Part shown: piece after piece, positions 36,917-49,268 of the stretch
Position numbering within the stretch: the stretch's first letter is position 1
Layout of the letters: every line of letters begins with the position of its first letter
Assembly: GCA_001687465.1 (NCBI GenBank)
Contig: LVLI01000175.1
Span: 62,001 to 126,000 of the forward strand
Direction of reading: 5' to 3'
DNA: 64,000 bases
Source of the DNA: Halocafeteria seosinensis
Lineage: Eukaryota > Sar > Bigyra > Bicosoecida
The notes under the pieces: model-generated
Told to the model about the DNA's origin: nothing
Databases searched by the model: none
Seen by the model: only the letters and a program-made list of their open reading frames with translations
Program-made: the position numbers and the translations under genes

Positions 36917-39900
36917 CTACAACTCCGTCCCAGCTTTCGCATTCCTCAATACTTGAATGGTTTCATTGGCTACGTCACTGTCATCAGTAAAGCGTTCCGC
37001 TACCATCAGTGGCGTTCTGCCGTGCTGCATGCATATTGTGGCAGTACGCAACATTTAGTACCGGGATGCCTCTATAGTACCCAATTGTTATTGACTTACC
37101 ACATCGGTTGCCTGTGTATCAGCTCCTTTACCAAGCAATAGCTCACAGAGCAGTGGATGTTTCCCCAGAGCTGCCTGGTGTAGGGGCGTTAAAGCATGAC
37201 CGTCAGTCGTGTGAACTGAAAAACCTTGGGACAAAAGCCACACCGTTGCGTCCATGCAACCTTGGCGTGTGGCGTAATGTAAAGCATTCCGTCCATTACT
37301 GTCTACATGAGAAAAATCAGCACCTTCAAAATGTAGTGCCTCTAGGGAGCTGATTTGACCACCGCGAGCAGCATAAAGCACTGCTGTACGTCCTTGAGAG
37401 TCTGTTTCCTCCAATTTTACCTCTCCTTTCTTCAACATTTGTTTCCATCTTTCAACATCACCTGCTTGGGCGGCATACAAAAATGTTTCTATTGTTTCCT
37501 TTGAGGGTTTTTTACTTGGAGACAAAGTGAGGCGTTTCTTAAATTTCTGTAAGAGGCCCTCCGAAGCCGGCGAGGAAGGCTTCGCCTCTAATACATCTTG
37601 AGAAGACGCTAAAGCGTGAAGATTTCGACTGCTTCTTCCTCCTCGAATCACTTTGACATCAGTTCCTGAAGTAACACCCAACCTCTTCACATCGCCAAAA
37701 GCCTCCGCGTCTGCCATCTTCTGAAGAAGTGAAGATGTTCGTTTCTCGTAATCCTCGATCGTCTTACGGCGAGTATGCAGTTCCGTAGCCACCACCTTCA
37801 AAATTCTATCTTGTGCTTGCAACCTCTTTGCTAAACCCAAAATTACCTTGCACGATTCCGTTAAAACTTCTTGTACTTCTTCAGAACAACTCTTTCCGTA
37901 CTTTTTCCCTATTTTGGATGAGTCCGACAACAAACCAATCTTCACGCGAGTTCGAGTCCATTTTCGTCTTCGAACGGCATCATTAGATCCTTTCATTCGG
38001 CGCGGTGCATCCCGCTTAACGACTGAGTTATTCAAATCGGCAAAGCTCTCCCCATATTCCCAGCCGTTGTGATCAACATCCACTTCTTGCTCAATAGACC
38101 AATCGTCGAGCCAATACCATGAGTTGTTCGGAAGACTAACCTCGTCCTTATGCTTCCGTACCTCTTCATTCTCGTCAGACCACTGAGGGGGATCATCAGG
38201 ATATAGTTCACTGGACCATCCCTTTTGCGGAATGTTGCGTTCATGTTCGAGACAGCTTTCTCGTACCCGCTCGAATTCTTGGAGATCTAGCAGACTATGC
38301 CGAGCATGTTCAAGAGATTCATGCAATTGATCCTGTCCGATTGCCGATCGGACTTTATCCTCTTCGTCGGCGTTGCCAGCATCTGTAAATCCGGAGGATT
38401 GTAGTTCGTCAGCGATGCCTTCGAGGATGGTTTCGTCCTGTCGGTCTCTTAGCTTTTCTTTGAGATGTATCACTTCTTCATCTAATTCATTCACTCGGTC
38501 TCGCAATTCATTGTTTTCGTCCATCGCCCGACGATAATTTTGCCTCAGTAGCTTAACGTCGTCGTGTGTGTTATCGGTCATGCTTGCGACGTCCTTATTA
38601 GCATCGTCTTCCCATGTAGCCGCGGTACCTTGTTCGTCGCCGTTGTTGGTATTCTCTTGTTGGTGAGCCTTCGAAGCATGCTGAAGCTCCTGCATTTGAT
38701 TTCGCAGATCTTCTATTTGCCTATCTTTATTGGTTTTCTGTTCTTTCAGTGACTTCAGCTCTTCTGAAGCTTCTTTCAAAACTTGCTTCAGGTAGTTTAC
38801 ATTCTGTTCAAGTGCTTCGTTACGTTTCTTGAGCCTTTTGGCTTCTTTTGAGGTAGGCTTTTGTGACTGCTGTTGCTGAGGCGAGCTTCTGTCAGATTCT
38901 AGCGATGTTTCACCGTCAAAAGTGTCTCGTTCATCTGCATCCCGCTTCTTGGCGCCAGTCGCGCTGCAAGAATCGTCTGTAACGGCTACATTAACTTCCT
39001 CTGTGCTAACAGCTTCACTTTTACCCTGGTCGGAAGCTGGCCCAGTGCCGTTACTATTGACATCTGTTCTCGGTCTACTATCGTTTTGTTGGGCATCTGT
39101 CACCAACCTTTCGTCGGAAGCTGGGTCGGTGCCGTTACCATTGACATCTGTTTTCTGTTTACTATCCTTTTGTTCGGCATCTGTCCTCAACGCTTCGTCA
39201 CTCTGCGACTGGTTTTCTAATGCCGCATTCACCGTGGGCTTTAAATCATCTGGTACATTACCCGTCTTAAAGGCTTCTACCCATTTTGCTTCTCGCTGTT
39301 CATAATCTTTAAGCCGCTTTTCAAGCACCGCTATATATCGTTTCATTTCCGCGGGCGATCGTTCCTGGAACAACAACACGTTGCGTGATTCGGGATAAAC
39401 CTCAGCAACAGAGGTCTGCTTACTTTGTTTATTACTGGGCGATTTTTGATGCTCTTGGCACGTTTCCCGAAGCGAAGCGTCGAGAGCGTTTCCATCTCGT
39501 TATAGCTGCTAGGACTGCAATTTATGATTAAGGCTGTCCGGGCGTTACCCCCCAAGGATTCTTGGAGCACCCGTGTTAACTTTGAATCACGATCTGATAT
39601 AATAAACGAGTAAAATTCAAAATCGGCGTGTGGAACGAAGAGCATAACGTAAACGTACAAGGTGTATGCTTCGACTTCGAATCCGTCAAAGCCTTGATGA
39701 CATTACCCAACGCAGATAATGATTGATTTATCTTCTTGGCCTCCTCCAACTGTTGACCTTCGACCCCTGCAATGAATACGCCGTCACACTACACAGGGTA
39801 TTATGGACCATCAGCGCCACTATATTAGCAATTCATACTTGTCTTGTTGACGGTCTCACTTCCGGCAAGGTCTACTAAGAAAAATTTGCCCGTCTTGGTG

Positions 39901-41103
39901 GACCCATCCTCCGTATTCTTTTGGATTAGCGTCAAAATGAATAAGCTGTGGCTTCTACTGCTTCCAGCATTCATACCGGTAGCAGCGGTGGCTCGATTTT
40001 CATTGCCCTGTGGAATGCGGTGGATATCCTTTCTCTGTTTCCGAGCAGCAAAACCGTAGCACTTACCTGTCTCATCACGTCGTAAGTTTCCGCCGCAGAG
40101 GCAACATATGTCTCTGTAGCTTCCTTAACGTACACCCCGTTGTCGGTATCTTCGCCAACCTGAATGAGCCCCGCTGCTCGTTATTTGAGAGCCGTTTCCT
40201 GAAGCACCTACTTGTTACGTACTTGCAAGTTAACTTTTTTTGGATCCATTAAATCCCGGATGCGTTCCATGTAGATTTCGACAAATGAAACCTTTACCAT
40301 AAATTCCATGCTGCGACCGATTCGAACAACTTAGCAAGCACTTCTTTTGAGAAAGGAAAACAACGCATCCAACTTACCATTCATCAGACTGCATGGTGAA
40401 GTCGAATATACGATCAATTACCCGCGGAATAACTCCTCGGCTTTCCTCATCATCTAGAGACGGACCGGTCATTGTGTACGTTTTCCCTGCTCCAGTCTGT
40501 ATCCCGAAGACCAACTACCATATCAGGTACCAAGTAGCAGGTACAAGGACGGCACGCAACCCACCTGTCCATATGCCAGAAGACAGCCGTTGTATCCTCG
40601 AAGAACGTCATCCACGATAGGCTTCCCGGCATATTCAAACACTTCGGCTTGAGTAGATTCCGTGTCGAAAACTCGATCTGGTAAAGTAGAAAAACAGAAG
40701 TATACGATGCTCGCACAGAACGGCAACCATGGTAGTCCCTACCAAATGCGAAGTTGTATTTAGAATCGTCCAGGGTCTGCGGGGTCATGAATGACTTTCG
40801 CCGTGACATAGTTTCCAGGTGAGTCCTTAAGTAACATCCTGCGCACCTTGAGCTGCACCGTGTTCGTTTTTTCGCCTTCATCAGGGATATTTACACTCGT
40901 TTTGCTGCCTGATTGAATTTCTCTGCTATCTAGAGGCCGGAATCGACAGACCACCTGCATCAACAGAGGGCAGACTAAGGACCCTCTCGGGCGTTAATTG
41001 GTGGAAACGTTCGTACCTTAATATTGCTGGCGCTAGTGCTCTGTTGCGGCTGCTCCGAAGAAGAGGAGGCCGACGACATACGACGGTGTCCTCTGCTCTC
41101 CAT
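36917..41103 (-). CDS. Kinesin with N-terminal motor, coiled coil and C-terminal ankyrin repeats
   Basis: Twelve exons: 41017-41103, 40847-40954, 40743-40776, 40565-40677, 40378-40496, 40223-40310, 40067-40159, 39839-40007, 39659-39766, 39424-39593, 37100-39364, 36917-37024; 1153 aa. Motor: [13 protein letters not shown]-loop [11 protein letters not shown] (Lys119), [45 protein letters not shown] and [14 protein letters not shown], most like kinesin-1. A long coiled coil follows from about residue 364, then a conserved [11 protein letters not shown] region and four or five ankyrin repeats (about 985-1153). Ankyrin tails are unusual on kinesins and imply direct cargo or membrane-protein binding. 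A motorless paralogue lies at 19952-22502. Confidence 0.93.
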
Positions 41104-41193
41104 TGTCCTTTGCCACTTGCAACTTCACGCACTCTACTCTCCGATACTGCGTCAGTAAACTAGTGAGAGGTCTCATCAATCTACCCTTGTAAA

Positions 41194-41481
41194 ATGCGAC
41201 TGATCAAGAGGTCCGCATGGCCCAGTAGACTTCCACAAAGCCAGCTTGACAGAGTCCAACAAATGTTTGTTTCTTTGGAACTTCAACTTGTCACACGGTT
41301 ACGTACTACGTATCCCAGCAGCAGGCCAGAGAGTGTGTTGTGTGCTAACTTTGACTTCATTCTTCGTCTTCTTTTTTTTTTGTACCAGATAGAGGAAGTA
41401 AAAGGTGAGAGCTACGATTGGAACAGGGAGAATACCCAACGACAGCTGTGTACGGGACTGAGGAAGTGCTGTGAACTGTAG
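41194..41481 (+). CDS. Possible small ORF upstream of the DENN gene
   Basis: An ATG opens 95 codons, MRLIKRSAWPSRLPQSQLD onwards. The middle contains a pyrimidine run ending in TTTTTTTTTGTACCAG that looks like an intron end, which would join ELQLVTR to IEEVKGESYDWN, but no good in-frame donor is found. The product is unknown. It sits 90 bp from the divergent kinesin start. Confidence 0.3.
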   Translation: MRLIKRSAWPSRLPQSQLDRVQQMFVSLELQLVTRLRTTYPSSRPESVLCANFDFILRLLFFLYQIEEVKGESYDWNRENTQRQLCTGLRKCCEL

Positions 41482-41641
41482 TGTGAAGTATCCGTCTTCC
41501 TGGGAAGTTCCAGGGGTTCAACAATACTGTAACCACAAGACTACAAAAGCTCAATTTGACAGGAAGGCCGCTTCCTCTTTACCACACGGCCGTGTGCGGC
41601 TTACTCGTTTTCGTTTGTTGAATAGAAGGAGGGGAAAATAA

Positions 41642-44194
41642 ATGTGCGCAGACGAACCCGGATCTCATGAAGATGAGGCTGTGAGTAATTGCACGCTTTT
41701 CAAAGAGCTACTGGATTCTCCTTGAGTGAAATTGTAATGTCTCATTTACTAACTGCAGTCCTATTGGAAGCGCAAATTCGAACAGACGGCTCTCGAAAAG
41801 TCGCGACTGGAAGGAATCGTCGAAGAACTACGCGGGGAGAATGACAGCCTCAAGTCGAAACTTGCGGATTCTTTGTTCACTCCAGGTGCATCTTCTGGTT
41901 TAGCAGGAGAAGCATCCGAGCGAGCGAGCTACATCAGTAGTCGAGCATCTGAGGATGAATCGGAAGATTCTGACGATACGGTTGACCTGGAGAAAACGGT
42001 GGCTCACAAAGAGAAAAAGCCTGCATACTGTCCTGTGCCCCTTTCTGTCTTCTTGCATTCAAGGTCTATCTCGGAGGGAGGAGAAGGGTCTCATGACACT
42101 GACCTGCATGAAGGAAGGCCTCGTCACAATACTAACTTGAGACAGTTTGCTACACGATTAGTAGAAGGGATTATTGTTTCAGGAGTTCCGGAGGCTGTTA
42201 CGTGTTCCCAAGTAGCGGCATTACACGCAGGAGCGTTCACTGAAAATGAGTATTCTCATGAACTGACGAGTGGATCATGGAAACCTCCGCAATTGCTACC
42301 GCAGAGCGACACTGTTCCGCTCAAAGTCGTAGGAGAGAGTCTACATGATGATGCAGCTTCTCTCATCAATTGGTTTCTCCCAAGAGGGAGTTGCGAGCAA
42401 ACTAAGCAATTTGAGTGGCCGAAACGGTCGCGCGTTGGAGTTCCTCTGGAAGACTGTGTTGCTCTGCTGACCAAACGCCTGTCGGCGAAGCTTACGTCAC
42501 CCCAGTTGCACCATTTTACGACATCTTGTAGCGACTCACACGGCGAGGACGCAGGATTACCGAGCTCTACACGATATTGTATTTGTCTTGTGTTCCCACA
42601 GCCCGTTTGTTTAGACTCTGAGCGAATTGTGTCCGCAATGGGGGAAAACATTCGAGGAAGGTTGCAGTCACTGTTGTCAACAGTTAACGCGAAACATTTT
42701 GCGGTTTCGCAAAGATGTTTCACCATTGTGTCAAGATATCCTTTCTTCGAACTCTTTGAAAAGCTCATGTTTGCCATATACAATGCTTGCATTCGCCCTG
42801 AGGTCGAAAGAGAGCTTGAGCACATTGCTCGAACGAGCATGAAGTCAATTATGCTCCTGAAAGAACACAACAGTTCCTGCTGGTGGCAAAGAACGTTCGG
42901 TGCAAATGCACACGCGAGCGCCGAAAGGAGAAACGGGCCATGTTCTACGTGCAACTCTAGTCCTTGTTATGAAGAAGAACTGTCCGGAATCCAAGAAGTC
43001 ACAGATACTTTGGGACGCTTCCTCTCCGACTGGAAAACAAGCTGTTCTGAACTGATTCACAGCGCGCGCTATGAAGCGTTATACTCGTGGTATCACTCCA
43101 AATTATCCGAGGTTGCCGTTCCTGATGCCGGGGAAAAGGTAATCATTCCAGTGGATGTTTTCAGGACCACGTATACTAAGGTTGACACTATTGAGTGGAT
43201 GCGGCCTACAGGTACAGACAAACCCGCGGAAATCATTTCTGCTATTTCGTCATCAGCGAACGAATCTACACTTCGGCGAGGATGCCTACGCTTTCAAAAT
43301 TCCCAGACAAGTTCAGAAATGGTAGGCCTGCCTTTGCCAACGGAAGAAGCAAGCATGCTGATCCAATTTCATGCGCTGAGCCATGTACTTGATGTGGTTC
43401 CTGTTGATAAGCTATTGATGCTTCTCTCATCGCTACTAGTAGAAGATTACGTCATAGTTGCTGGACGCAATTTGTCGTTCACTGGCAAGGGTAGTGCTTT
43501 GGTGAAGAACCTGAAACCGTTCCGATCGATCAAGCATCAGGCTGCTGGGGAGTCCAAAGAATATCACTGGGTTCCACCAGAATGGAAGCGGGAGCGATAC
43601 ATGGTCTCTCTAATTACTTTGTTACTACAGTCACTTATGTCTCCGCTAAGATGGATCGGTCCTATCGTCCCTGTACTCCCCAGCGACTTCGAGGAGTTGC
43701 TTTGCTCTCCAGTTTCCATACTTGCCGGGCTCGAGTGTGTTGGTCCAGATGCACTATCCTGCTTACCTGAAAACAGTATCATATTTAGCTTACACGATTT
43801 AAGTCTATCGTATGGCTCGGAAGAGGACCGATCATCTGCTAGTATTCCCGGGAGGCAGCGCCTTATGCAGCATTTGTCAAAAGCGTCAAAACATCTTAGG
43901 CAAGCCATAGGAAAAGACTCAGATCTCAGGCAGGTTCATGAGGCTGTCTATGATTTTGCCATAACGACTAGAGAACATGTATTTGGCTTGTTGGTTGATG
44001 TCTGGAGTCTCTTAGGAGATACCATATTCGATGGTGGTGACGATAGGGTAGTCGCTTTGGAAAGCAACTTAAAAGGCAGTCGACGAGAGGAGGAGATTCC
44101 ATTCTGGAGCAAGTTTCTTCAGACGCAAATCGTCGAAGGCTTTTGCAGAACGTTGCAAGAAGAGTATCAAGGCCCTGCTGCCCCGGAACAGTAA
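41642..44194 (+). CDS. DENN-domain protein (predicted Rab guanine-nucleotide exchange factor)
   Basis: Exons 41642-41680 and 41759-44194; 824 aa. A short coiled coil (TALEKSRLEGIVEELRGEND) and an acidic stretch precede the DENN module. uDENN-like: YCICLVFPQPVCLDSER and KHFAVSQRCFTIVSRYPFFE. cDENN: VVPVDKLLMLLSSLLVEDYV, VIVAGRNLSFTGKGSALVKN and SPLRWIGPIVPVLPSDFEEL, LLCSPVSILAGLE. dDENN helices follow, with a final IPFWSKFLQTQIVEGFCRTL. DENN proteins activate Rab GTPases in membrane traffic. The specific subfamily could not be named. Confidence 0.87.
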
Positions 44195-45017
44195 AAAAAA
44201 AATGATGGGCGGACGTTGCTGACCGGGATTTGCTCGAAACCTGCCGGCGTCATCTTCCACAGAGACTGGTGGATCCGAAGTCAGAGCGTATTGATTATTT
44301 CGATCGCGTTTTCGTGTGTGTGTGTGTGTGTAAGTGTATATTGCCTGGTGCGGACGTTTTGAGGATCTGGTGGACGGTGAGTTGGGGGGCGGAACTCTGT
44401 AGGTTACAGACCGTAACGCCATGTTTGCGGCGGTCTCCCCTTTATTGGCAGGTTTATTTCCTTTTCATGAAGACTAGGAGTGCTAGCTACTATAGTGTAC
44501 TTTGAGAGTAGATTTACATTCCCAGGATTTCTTCAACCGGGTGCAGAAGAAAACCTGTTTCTCCCGAACACTTTGAAAACACGTCATCCAGCCAGCAAGG
44601 ATTCGTTCCAGGTATCTAGTTTCCCTTCAACATGATTAAGAACATAGTTTCAATCGAATTGAATTGGAACGGTGATACGCAACAGTAAATATCAAGCAAT
44701 AAAAAAAAACATATTTCTGAAGGGGAACGCACATTCCGGTAGTCTAGACTTTCTGTTCATATGTAAGTGACTCTGGTCGCTTTTCGGCTCAGACTCAGGC
44801 AGAGTGCGGACGCCGTTTCGCTCACAGCGTTTTGGGAAGTAGCACTCCCATTACCTCAAACATGTTGGATAGCTTTATTCGCTTATTGCCGGCAATTACC
44901 GTTGCTCGATTGGAGTGTTCTTTAGTATGGTTTTTATTCTTAGGTTTTTCACGGTGTGACGAACGTTAGTGCAGAAACACACACAGTGTCACACACACAC
45001 AGAATTCGACTCACGAT
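44195..45017. other. Intergenic with a short GT repeat
   Basis: 823 bp between same-strand genes. It has an A run right after the DENN stop, a GT dinucleotide run at about 44315-44331 and an ACAC run just before the next gene. No exon or RNA gene was supported. Confidence 0.45.
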
Positions 45018-46900
45018 ATGAAAACGGTTACGCAAGTAATCAATCTGGCACTACTGCTGTGTGCCACTTTCTTTGGCACCTCAGTAGAGGCGGCGCCTGT
45101 GAGTGGTCTCCAGACAGCCAGTACAGAGGCCAAGAGCAAGGTCGTTGGGGAATTCGAAATGAAGTTAGACGGAAACGAAATGCAACTTCTCGAAGCTTCT
45201 ACGGGAAACGATATCGCAACCGTTAAATTCGACAAAGCAGGACCAACGGATGGTGAAATAGAAATTGGGAGTGATGTGATGACATCAATCGATAGCGATT
45301 CAGCTGCTTTCGATGCTAGTATGAACTTGGGAGCTGCCTTTACAATTTCGCCGCTTCCAGGAAGCTTAGAAGCCGAAGCAAATTTCCGAAAGGTACGTAA
45401 GCGGTTCCATGCATTGAAGTTCTGGAGTGTTGTTCACTATAGCAAACGACGTTCATGCAGGAAAACGGGTTCGTTGAGAATCCTCACGGCTCTCTTAGCT
45501 TGTATGCAAGCAAAGGGTCCATTAAGTGGTCTCTTCGGGCAAAGAACTGGTAAGTATCCATACACACCGACATGTCCAAAATGTAAGAAGTATCAATGTA
45601 CATATCTAACACTACAGGGATATTGGTATGGGTAAGCGTTTCCAAGTACAATTTGAGGTGGAAACCGACGCATCTCTTCAAGTGAGTTCGATGATTCAAA
45701 ACGGCATTACGGTAAAAGTACTCAATATTGGGGGAAATGCTAGCATTGTCTTGCCTTTAGAAGCTGAAATTGATGGAGAACTCTCAAAGTAAGTTACATG
45801 GGTTTTACCGTTCCGTGACTTGTACATCTTACACGAGCCCCTACTACAGAGACGTCGAGATAACAGTTGACACAGACACAGGAGTTGTAACTTGCAGTTT
45901 TCCCCACTTTGAAAACTCCCTCAAATATGATCCTGTTACCCGCAAAAATTCAGACAGTTCTACTGATGTTGTCAGCTCGGGTGACTTTGAGATGAAAATG
46001 GACGGGAACTTAGTAGAGCTTGTTAATCAAGCGAAGGGCAAGGCGATTGCGAGTATGGAGGTCACGGAAGCAGGAAGACAGTCAAGTAAACTCAGCCTTA
46101 GTTCGGAAACTACAGTAGAAATCCAGACCGCCGGAACACTTACCCTTCTCGCTGAAGTAGACTTGGCTGCTTCAATCACCTCGACTACCACCCATGGCGG
46201 ACTTAAACTTAGAGCCGAGTTAGTGCAGGTACGGCTATCCTTAATGCTCTTATCCTTTAATAGAGTTTCTATCGTTTCAATGTCTTTATACAGGAGGAAG
46301 GAACGTATAGCAGTACCTACAGCAATATCGATTGGAACGTACGACCAGGTACAGTGAAATGGAGTTTCGAGGTGGATGATGGTGAATCGTGGTATCCGTA
46401 TGTTTTGCCTTCCTCTTTTTTGTTCACACCAAAGGGGTACCTGGGTTGGGTTTGCGTTACGCAGAGATGGGGGAGGTGAGGATTTCGAAATTGACATCCA
46501 GCTCAACCAAGGTGTTGATATCGACGTAAGCGAGCGAACTGAGCAGGGTGTTACGGTAAAAGTTCTTTCACTTGGAGGTGAAGCGTCGGTCCTCATCCCG
46601 CTGGAAGTTGAAATCGACGGTGAAATGTCCCAGTATGTGTAAAACGTTTGAAACTTTCGTATTCGTGTTCTCAAAATTGAGCCATCGTATGCATGGGTTT
46701 GCAGAGATGTATCCGTGGAAGTAAACAGTAACAATGTCCTTAGATGCATTTTCCCAGCATTCTCCAGTACACTCAATTACGATCCTACTACAGAATCATC
46801 AAATGCTTCGCTGCCGGTGCTATCTACAAATCAACCCGCATTGTTGATTCTACTTTTGTTCATGGTTTATCTTCTTAGTTTTGGAAGGAAAGACGAGTAA
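45018..46900 (+). CDS. Secreted or surface protein made of two tandem units
   Basis: Seven exons: 45018-45392, 45461-45549, 45618-45788, 45850-46228, 46294-46391, 46435-46632, 46705-46900; 501 aa. A signal peptide (ALLLCATFFGTSVEA) opens the protein and a hydrophobic tail (PALLILLLFMVYLLSF) followed by GRKDE closes it, so it is GPI- or membrane-anchored. Two homologous units are evident: GEFEMKLDGNEMQLLEASTG with GDFEMKMDGNLVELVNQAKG, then GITVKVLNIGGNASIVLPLE with GVTVKVLSLGGEASVLIPLE, each closing in SxLxYDP. Exon borders repeat at the same places and phases. No known domain was recognised; a beta-rich extracellular fold is likely. Confidence 0.8.
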
Positions 46901-47309
46901 ATATTTCTCTGCAACATCGATGAGTTAATTCCACAAAACAAACAATGATGCAATTGACTGTGAACATTTGCATGCAATAAACACTGGTCAACATGCTTCC
47001 CTAAGACATTTTGGTGCCCAACGAATGAACATAGTACTCAGTACTGCTTGACTTGTATTAACCTTATCATTTTAGACATTTAAACCTTTGACCCCTGGGG
47101 TGTACACTGTATGTGCTCGCCTTGTTTGTCCAACAGTGTTGGAAATTCAACTTGGAATCCAGCGACAGCTTCACAAAGGTCATTCGGCGAATGATTCGCA
47201 ATTCTAGCCGAGACGAGTAGTCTCTGCACATACGGTAGTTTCGATAGACTCAACCTAGGGAACTCGTTAGAGCATGTAGTGCCTCAGTAGCGTAGGGAGT
47301 AGAGTAGGA
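46901..47309. other. Intergenic before asparaginase
   Basis: 409 bp, no exon or RNA gene seen. Confidence 0.4.
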
Positions 47310-49251
47310 ATGAGCGCCGCTGAACCGACGCCGCCCACGAGGCAAATAGAGGAGGATGATGGCGCAGATGAGATTCATTTGACACATTCTGAGATTTTGA
47401 CGATCAAGCCGTTCTCGACAGAGAACAGACAACCTGTGAGAGGGAGGAATGCACCTGGTATCTACAGCAATGTGGCCGGTGCTTCCACGCGCCAGCGGGG
47501 AGTCTTAGTGATCTATACAGGAGGGACCTTGGGAATGAAGCGCAACAGTGAAGGTGAGGCACAATTCCCACGTCATGAGGTCTCTTGAAGCTCTTAGAAT
47601 GCGATGGGGGTGCAGGTAGTTTGGAACCGGCGGCCGGATATTTGACCGAAAGGGTACGTTCCTTCAGGTGGGATATCTGACGACCGCTGCGGCTATACAT
47701 CGCTCAATATGTTGTCAGATGTTCCACATGTCGGAGTTTAGAGACGATGACATGCCTGGGGTAGATTTGATAGAGTAAGGGGAAATTTTCGTCTCAAGCA
47801 CATTTCGGCAACTTGTCAACTCTCTTTGAATTTGGCTGCAGGACTTCACCTCTTATTGACAGTTCCGATATGGTGGGTCTGGAGTTAACTTCGCCTTCTA
47901 TATTTGTATCGCAGTTTTATGGTCAACTTATCATCCCTGCAGACTCCCACGCATTGGATTTATATTGCTAATTTGGTAGGGGAGCACTATTGGGACTACG
48001 ACGGGTTTGTAGTGATAACAGGTACTGATACGATGGCATATTGTGCCTCTGCGCTAAGGTAAGAACTTCGTTTAAGCAGATAGTCAATCGGTGTATATAC
48101 TACGCTGAATTGTTGTTCAGTTTCCTCTTTGAGAACCTGGGGAAGCCAGTTATCTTAACCGGGAGCATGGTTCCACTTTGCGAGATTTTCAACGATGCTA
48201 GGAGAAATTTGATTGGTAGGTTTTACTGGACAAATTGGTATCCTAGAAGAATATATATTTATGACGGAAGGAAATGCCTGTACAGTGGCACTCGTTATAG
48301 CTGCATATGTCGAAGTACCAGAGGTTGCAATCTTTGTTAACGATAAACTTTTGCGAGGAAACAGAACGTCCAAGATCAACAGTATGGGGCTGGATGCATG
48401 TGAGTATTCCAGAATGAGAGGTATTTATGCGCTATGTCAAAATACTTTGTTTTTCATATGAGGTACAGTTACATCTCCAAATTTCCCACCGTTAGCAGAG
48501 CTCGCTACAGGATTCCGACTTCGGAAGATGAATTTCCTTCCTATGCCTGGAGCACGGTTCCGTGTCAACCCAGCTCTAGATACGAATATCGCCGTTTGGC
48601 AAATGGTTCCCGGATACAAAGATGACTACATTTACACCGCAATTGAACATACGCGTGCGTGGGATAGTTGTTGCACCTCGTCTCGGGCTGTACCCACCTA
48701 CTCGGTGTCCTGCAGGTACACTACGTGGTATAGTATTAGAACTATATGGGACTGGAAACGTGGGAGCGAAAAAGAAACTCAAAGATGCAATATCAATGGC
48801 CATTTCTAAGGGTATTGCTGTGGTAGCCGCTAGTCAATGTGTTTATGGGATGGTGGATTTAGATGCATACGCGTAAGTCCAACAAACCTATTCTCTTTTG
48901 CATCATACAATAATTATGTGATTGCATAGGAACAAGCAGATTAGGGAGAAACTTGAAGGATATAGGAGTGATTGGCGGACTTGATATGACGACTGAGGCT
49001 ATAGTGACGAAGTTAGCGTTCTTATTAAGTAAACCAGGAATGACGAACGCAAAGTTACATCAACTGATGCACCAGAAGTATGTATTCACTTTATAGTGTA
49101 AAATCCACAAGAAATATATTTCAATTCTCCTGCGGTGACGACTTGCAGCTTAAGAGGGGAGCTATCGGATGACCCATCTCGGTACATTCCCCATAGACCT
49201 TCAGCAGACGAATTCATTGGGACTGTTTCCTCTCTATCCGCCAAACTATGA
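47310..49251 (+). CDS. L-asparaginase (type I, cytosolic form)
   Basis: Eleven exons: 47310-47553, 47616-47653, 47719-47774, 47842-47872, 47943-48058, 48121-48215, 48286-48399, 48469-48654, 48716-48872, 48940-49077, 49149-49251; 425 aa. The first catalytic Thr lies in VIYTGGTLGMK, the second in VITGTDTMAYCASALS. ILTGSMVPLCEIFNDARRNL, KLLRGNRTSKINS, TSPNFPPLAE and GGLDMTTEAIVTKL complete the family pattern. It hydrolyses asparagine to aspartate and ammonia. There is no signal peptide. Exons of 31, 38 and 56 nt are short even for this locus. The start of exon 10 was chosen (48940) because it alone keeps frame. Confidence 0.92.
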
Positions 49252-49268
49252 ATCCATAAGAATGCATC

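Noticed and set aside
44315-44331. GT dinucleotide run as a functional element
   Set aside because: A short simple repeat, common in eukaryotic spacers; no partner structure seen.
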